NCBI GenBank assembly: GCA_015069525.1 | Contig: SVIK01000071.1 | Span: forward strand, 1 to 7,158 | Length of the DNA: 7,158 bases | Source of the DNA: Clostridiales bacterium | Lineage (GTDB): Bacteria; Bacillota; Clostridia; Christensenellales; Borkfalkiaceae | Direction of reading: 5' to 3' | The notes under the pieces: generated by a model | Database searches by the model: none | Told to the model about the DNA's origin: nothing | Seen by the model: only the letters and a program-made list of their open reading frames with translations | Shown: in pieces, positions 5,841 to 7,158 of the stretch | Layout of the letters: each line of letters opens with the position of its first letter | Position numbering within the stretch: position 1 is the first letter of the stretch | Translations under genes and position numbers: made by a program

Positions 5841-7067
5841 TTATATCAATTTTTCCAAAATTTTCTTTAAGGCATATTTGCAATGCTCGTAGGTGAGTCC
5901 GCCTTGAAAGTAAGCCGTATACGGCTCTTTTACAGGCGCGTCTGCGGAAAGCTCTATCGACGCTCCCTCCACAAAACAGCCTGCCGCCATAATAACTTTA
6001 CTATCATACCCAGGCATATCCCAAGGCTCTAACGTGACGAAACTATCCACAGGTGAAGCTTCTTGCACCGATTGGATAAACGCGCAAAGTTGTTCCGCCG
6101 TGTCAAAGCGGATTGCCCGCGTAATATCAGAGGGCGTTTTATCAAGTTTGGGGAAATTCTCATAACCGAGCATTTCCATGCATTTCCCAATCACCAAACT
6201 GCCTTTTATCGCTTGATTTACCGTATGTGGAGCCATAAATAAACCCTGATAAAAAAGGCGATATCCGTATGCGTAGGAGCCGACTTCGTTGCCAATCGAC
6301 GGCGCGGTTAAACGTCTACCGATTAAATCAATATAATTTTCCTTTCCAACGATGTACCCACCCGTCGGCGCGAGTCCACCGCCAGGGTTTTTGATAAGCG
6401 ACCCAACCGCCACGTCTGCGCCAACGTCGCAAGGCTCGCTCTTTTCAACGAATTCGCCGTAGCAATTATCGACGAAAATACAACCCGTAAACCCAAGCGA
6501 ACGAACAAACGAGCAAATATCGCCTATTTCCGCAACGGTAAAGGCGTCGCGCAATTCATACCCGCGCGAACGTTGAATATATATCATTTTTAAACTGTCT
6601 TTTAACCTGAAATATTCCCTTTCAATGGCTTCTTTATCAAATTTACCGTCTTCCGTCAACTGCGTACAATCGAAAGAAATGCCAAAATCTTTAAGTGAAC
6701 CGTTTCCTTCCCCAAAAATAACTCCACGAATCGTATCGTAAGGCATACCAGATACACAAAGCACACTATCCCCCGTGCGAAGCACGCCAAAAAGCGCGAC
6801 GGAAAGCGCGTGCGTACCAGAAAGCAACGCAGGCGATACAATCCCTGCCTCCGCCCCAAGCGATTCCGCAAAAACGGAGCCGAGCGTAAAACGCCCGTCG
6901 TCGCCATAACCATAACCCGTCGTACCGTTGAAATGACGAATCGCTATGGAATACTTATTAAACGCTTTTAACACCTTCTCTTGGTTAAATTCGCTAATAT
7001 CGTCCGCTTTTTTAAAATTTTCAACGAGAGAAGCTTCTGCCTCGTTTATCAATTGTTCCGCTGTCAT
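5841..7067 (-). CDS. Alr/YnbB-type PLP enzyme (methionine gamma-lyase family, 'aluminium resistance' protein)
   Basis: A cytoplasmic fold-type I, PLP-dependent enzyme of the Met_gamma_lyase family (PF06838), related to Cys/Met metabolism lyases. Members are often labelled aluminium resistance protein or methionine gamma-lyase, but their reaction is poorly established. The 408 residues are close to the usual ~415. Conserved blocks are FNGTTGYGYGDDGR (46-59), VSPALLSGTHALSVALFGVLRTGD (77-100), SGMPYDT, GSLKDFGI, YIQRSRGY (163-170), FVDNCYGEFVE (198-208) with Asp200 expected to bind the PLP ring nitrogen, and GSLIKNPGGGLAPTGGYIVG (222-241) with Lys226 the expected Schiff-base lysine. The C-terminal part has the family's QGLFMAPHTVNQAIKG. 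ATG 7065-7067 has AGGAG (7073-7077) 5 nt upstream. It heads an operon with the AEC transporter. Its promoter lies within an array of palindromes that begins 22 bp upstream of the start codon. The family is secure; the substrate is not. Confidence 0.92.
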   Translation of the reverse strand: MTAEQLINEAEASLVENFKKADDISEFNQEKVLKAFNKYSIAIRHFNGTTGYGYGDDGRFTLGSVFAESLGAEAGIVSPALLSGTHALSVALFGVLRTGDSVLCVSGMPYDTIRGVIFGEGNGSLKDFGISFDCTQLTEDGKFDKEAIEREYFRLKDSLKMIYIQRSRGYELRDAFTVAEIGDICSFVRSLGFTGCIFVDNCYGEFVEKSEPCDVGADVAVGSLIKNPGGGLAPTGGYIVGKENYIDLIGRRLTAPSIGNEVGSYAYGYRLFYQGLFMAPHTVNQAIKGSLVIGKCMEMLGYENFPKLDKTPSDITRAIRFDTAEQLCAFIQSVQEASPVDSFVTLEPWDMPGYDSKVIMAAGCFVEGASIELSADAPVKEPYTAYFQGGLTYEHCKYALKKILEKLI

Positions 7068-7087
7068 AATTGCTCCTATTTTCTTGT

Positions 7088-7115
7088 ATTATGTCACACA
7101 TAATTACTATGTCTG
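7088..7115 (-). promoter_or_regulatory. Likely promoter of the PLP-enzyme/transporter operon
   Basis: On the minus strand, CATAAT (7088-7093, five of six matches to TATAAT) is preceded by an extended TG one base before it. A partial -35 box, CAGACA (7110-7115, four of six matches), lies upstream after a 16-bp spacer. The start point would be near 7081 with a very short leader. The -10 sits in palindromic unit 1 and the -35 in unit 2 of the array, so a protein bound there would compete with RNA polymerase. Confidence 0.55.
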
Positions 7116-7157
7116 ACATTTTAGCTATGCCTAACATAGGTATTATGATAGGCATAG
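7089..7157. repeat. Tandem array of four 15-bp palindromes at exact 18-bp spacing
   Basis: Units begin at 7089 (TTATGTCACACATAA), 7107 (CTATGTCTGACATTT), 7125 (CTATGCCTAACATAG) and 7143 (TTATGATAGGCATAG). The consensus is YTATG-N5-CATWW, each unit being an inverted repeat of TATG, with a CATA-to-CATT mismatch only in unit 2. Three-base spacers (TTA, TAG, GTA) give a strict 18-bp period. No unit is found on the gene side before 7089. The next would start at 7161, beyond the window, so the array may be longer. The placement over the operon promoter suggests operators for a dimeric regulator. Other explanations are a minisatellite or repeats belonging to a neighbouring element. Confidence 0.75.
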
Positions 7158-7158
7158 T

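Noticed and set aside
7089..7157. CRISPR array
   Set aside because: The repeat unit is 15 bp with 3-bp spacers and varies between copies; CRISPR repeats are longer, nearly identical, and separated by unique spacers of about 30 bp or more. No cas gene is present.
7068..7158. SAM or other sulfur-related riboswitch upstream of the PLP-enzyme gene
   Set aside because: The predicted leader is very short, and the visible structure is a set of short DNA palindromes without riboswitch-like helices or a terminator. A riboswitch further upstream cannot be excluded.

Overview
The window looks like chromosomal DNA from a low-to-moderate GC Gram-positive bacterium of the Clostridia type (Bacillota). This rests on strong AGGAG-type ribosome binding sites, sigma-A-like promoters, an ArgRS of the form usual in that group, and neighbours common in anaerobic Firmicutes: a C_GCAxxG_C_C redox protein, an Alr-type PLP enzyme and an XRE/membrane/zinc-ribbon protein. 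Species cannot be named from this sequence. No rRNA, tRNA, CRISPR array, insertion sequence or phage gene was seen, and no gene is visibly frameshifted.

Layout. Positions 1-855 (minus) hold the N-terminal 285 codons of arginyl-tRNA synthetase, cut by the left edge. It is divergent from ychF (1017-2132, plus), and each gene has a clear promoter in the 160-bp gap. A shared bidirectional hairpin terminator (2145-2180) separates ychF from the convergent C_GCAxxG_C_C redox-protein gene (2183-2641, minus). That gene is divergent from an mtnN-ung pair (2752-3408 and 3426-4094, plus): an MTA/SAH nucleosidase-family protein and uracil-DNA glycosylase. Their two strong promoters point at each other, with a 25-bp inverted repeat over both predicted start points. 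A strong terminator (4101-4137) closes ung.

The right half is a minus-strand run. An Alr/methionine gamma-lyase-like PLP enzyme (5841-7067) is followed after 4 nt by an AEC-family transporter (4883-5836), and after 102 bp by an XRE-type regulator with two membrane segments and a zinc ribbon (4139-4780). The first two are very probably one operon. A sulfur amino acid or related metabolite cleaved by the enzyme and moved by the transporter is a reasonable but unproven reading.

The most unusual signal is at the right edge, immediately upstream of the PLP-enzyme gene. Four copies of a 15-bp palindromic unit (YTATG-N5-CATWW) start at 7089, 7107, 7125 and 7143, exactly 18 bp apart, and the array may continue past the edge. 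The likely promoter of the operon lies inside the first two units, so this looks like a tandem operator array. No stretch over 300 bp lacks a gene.
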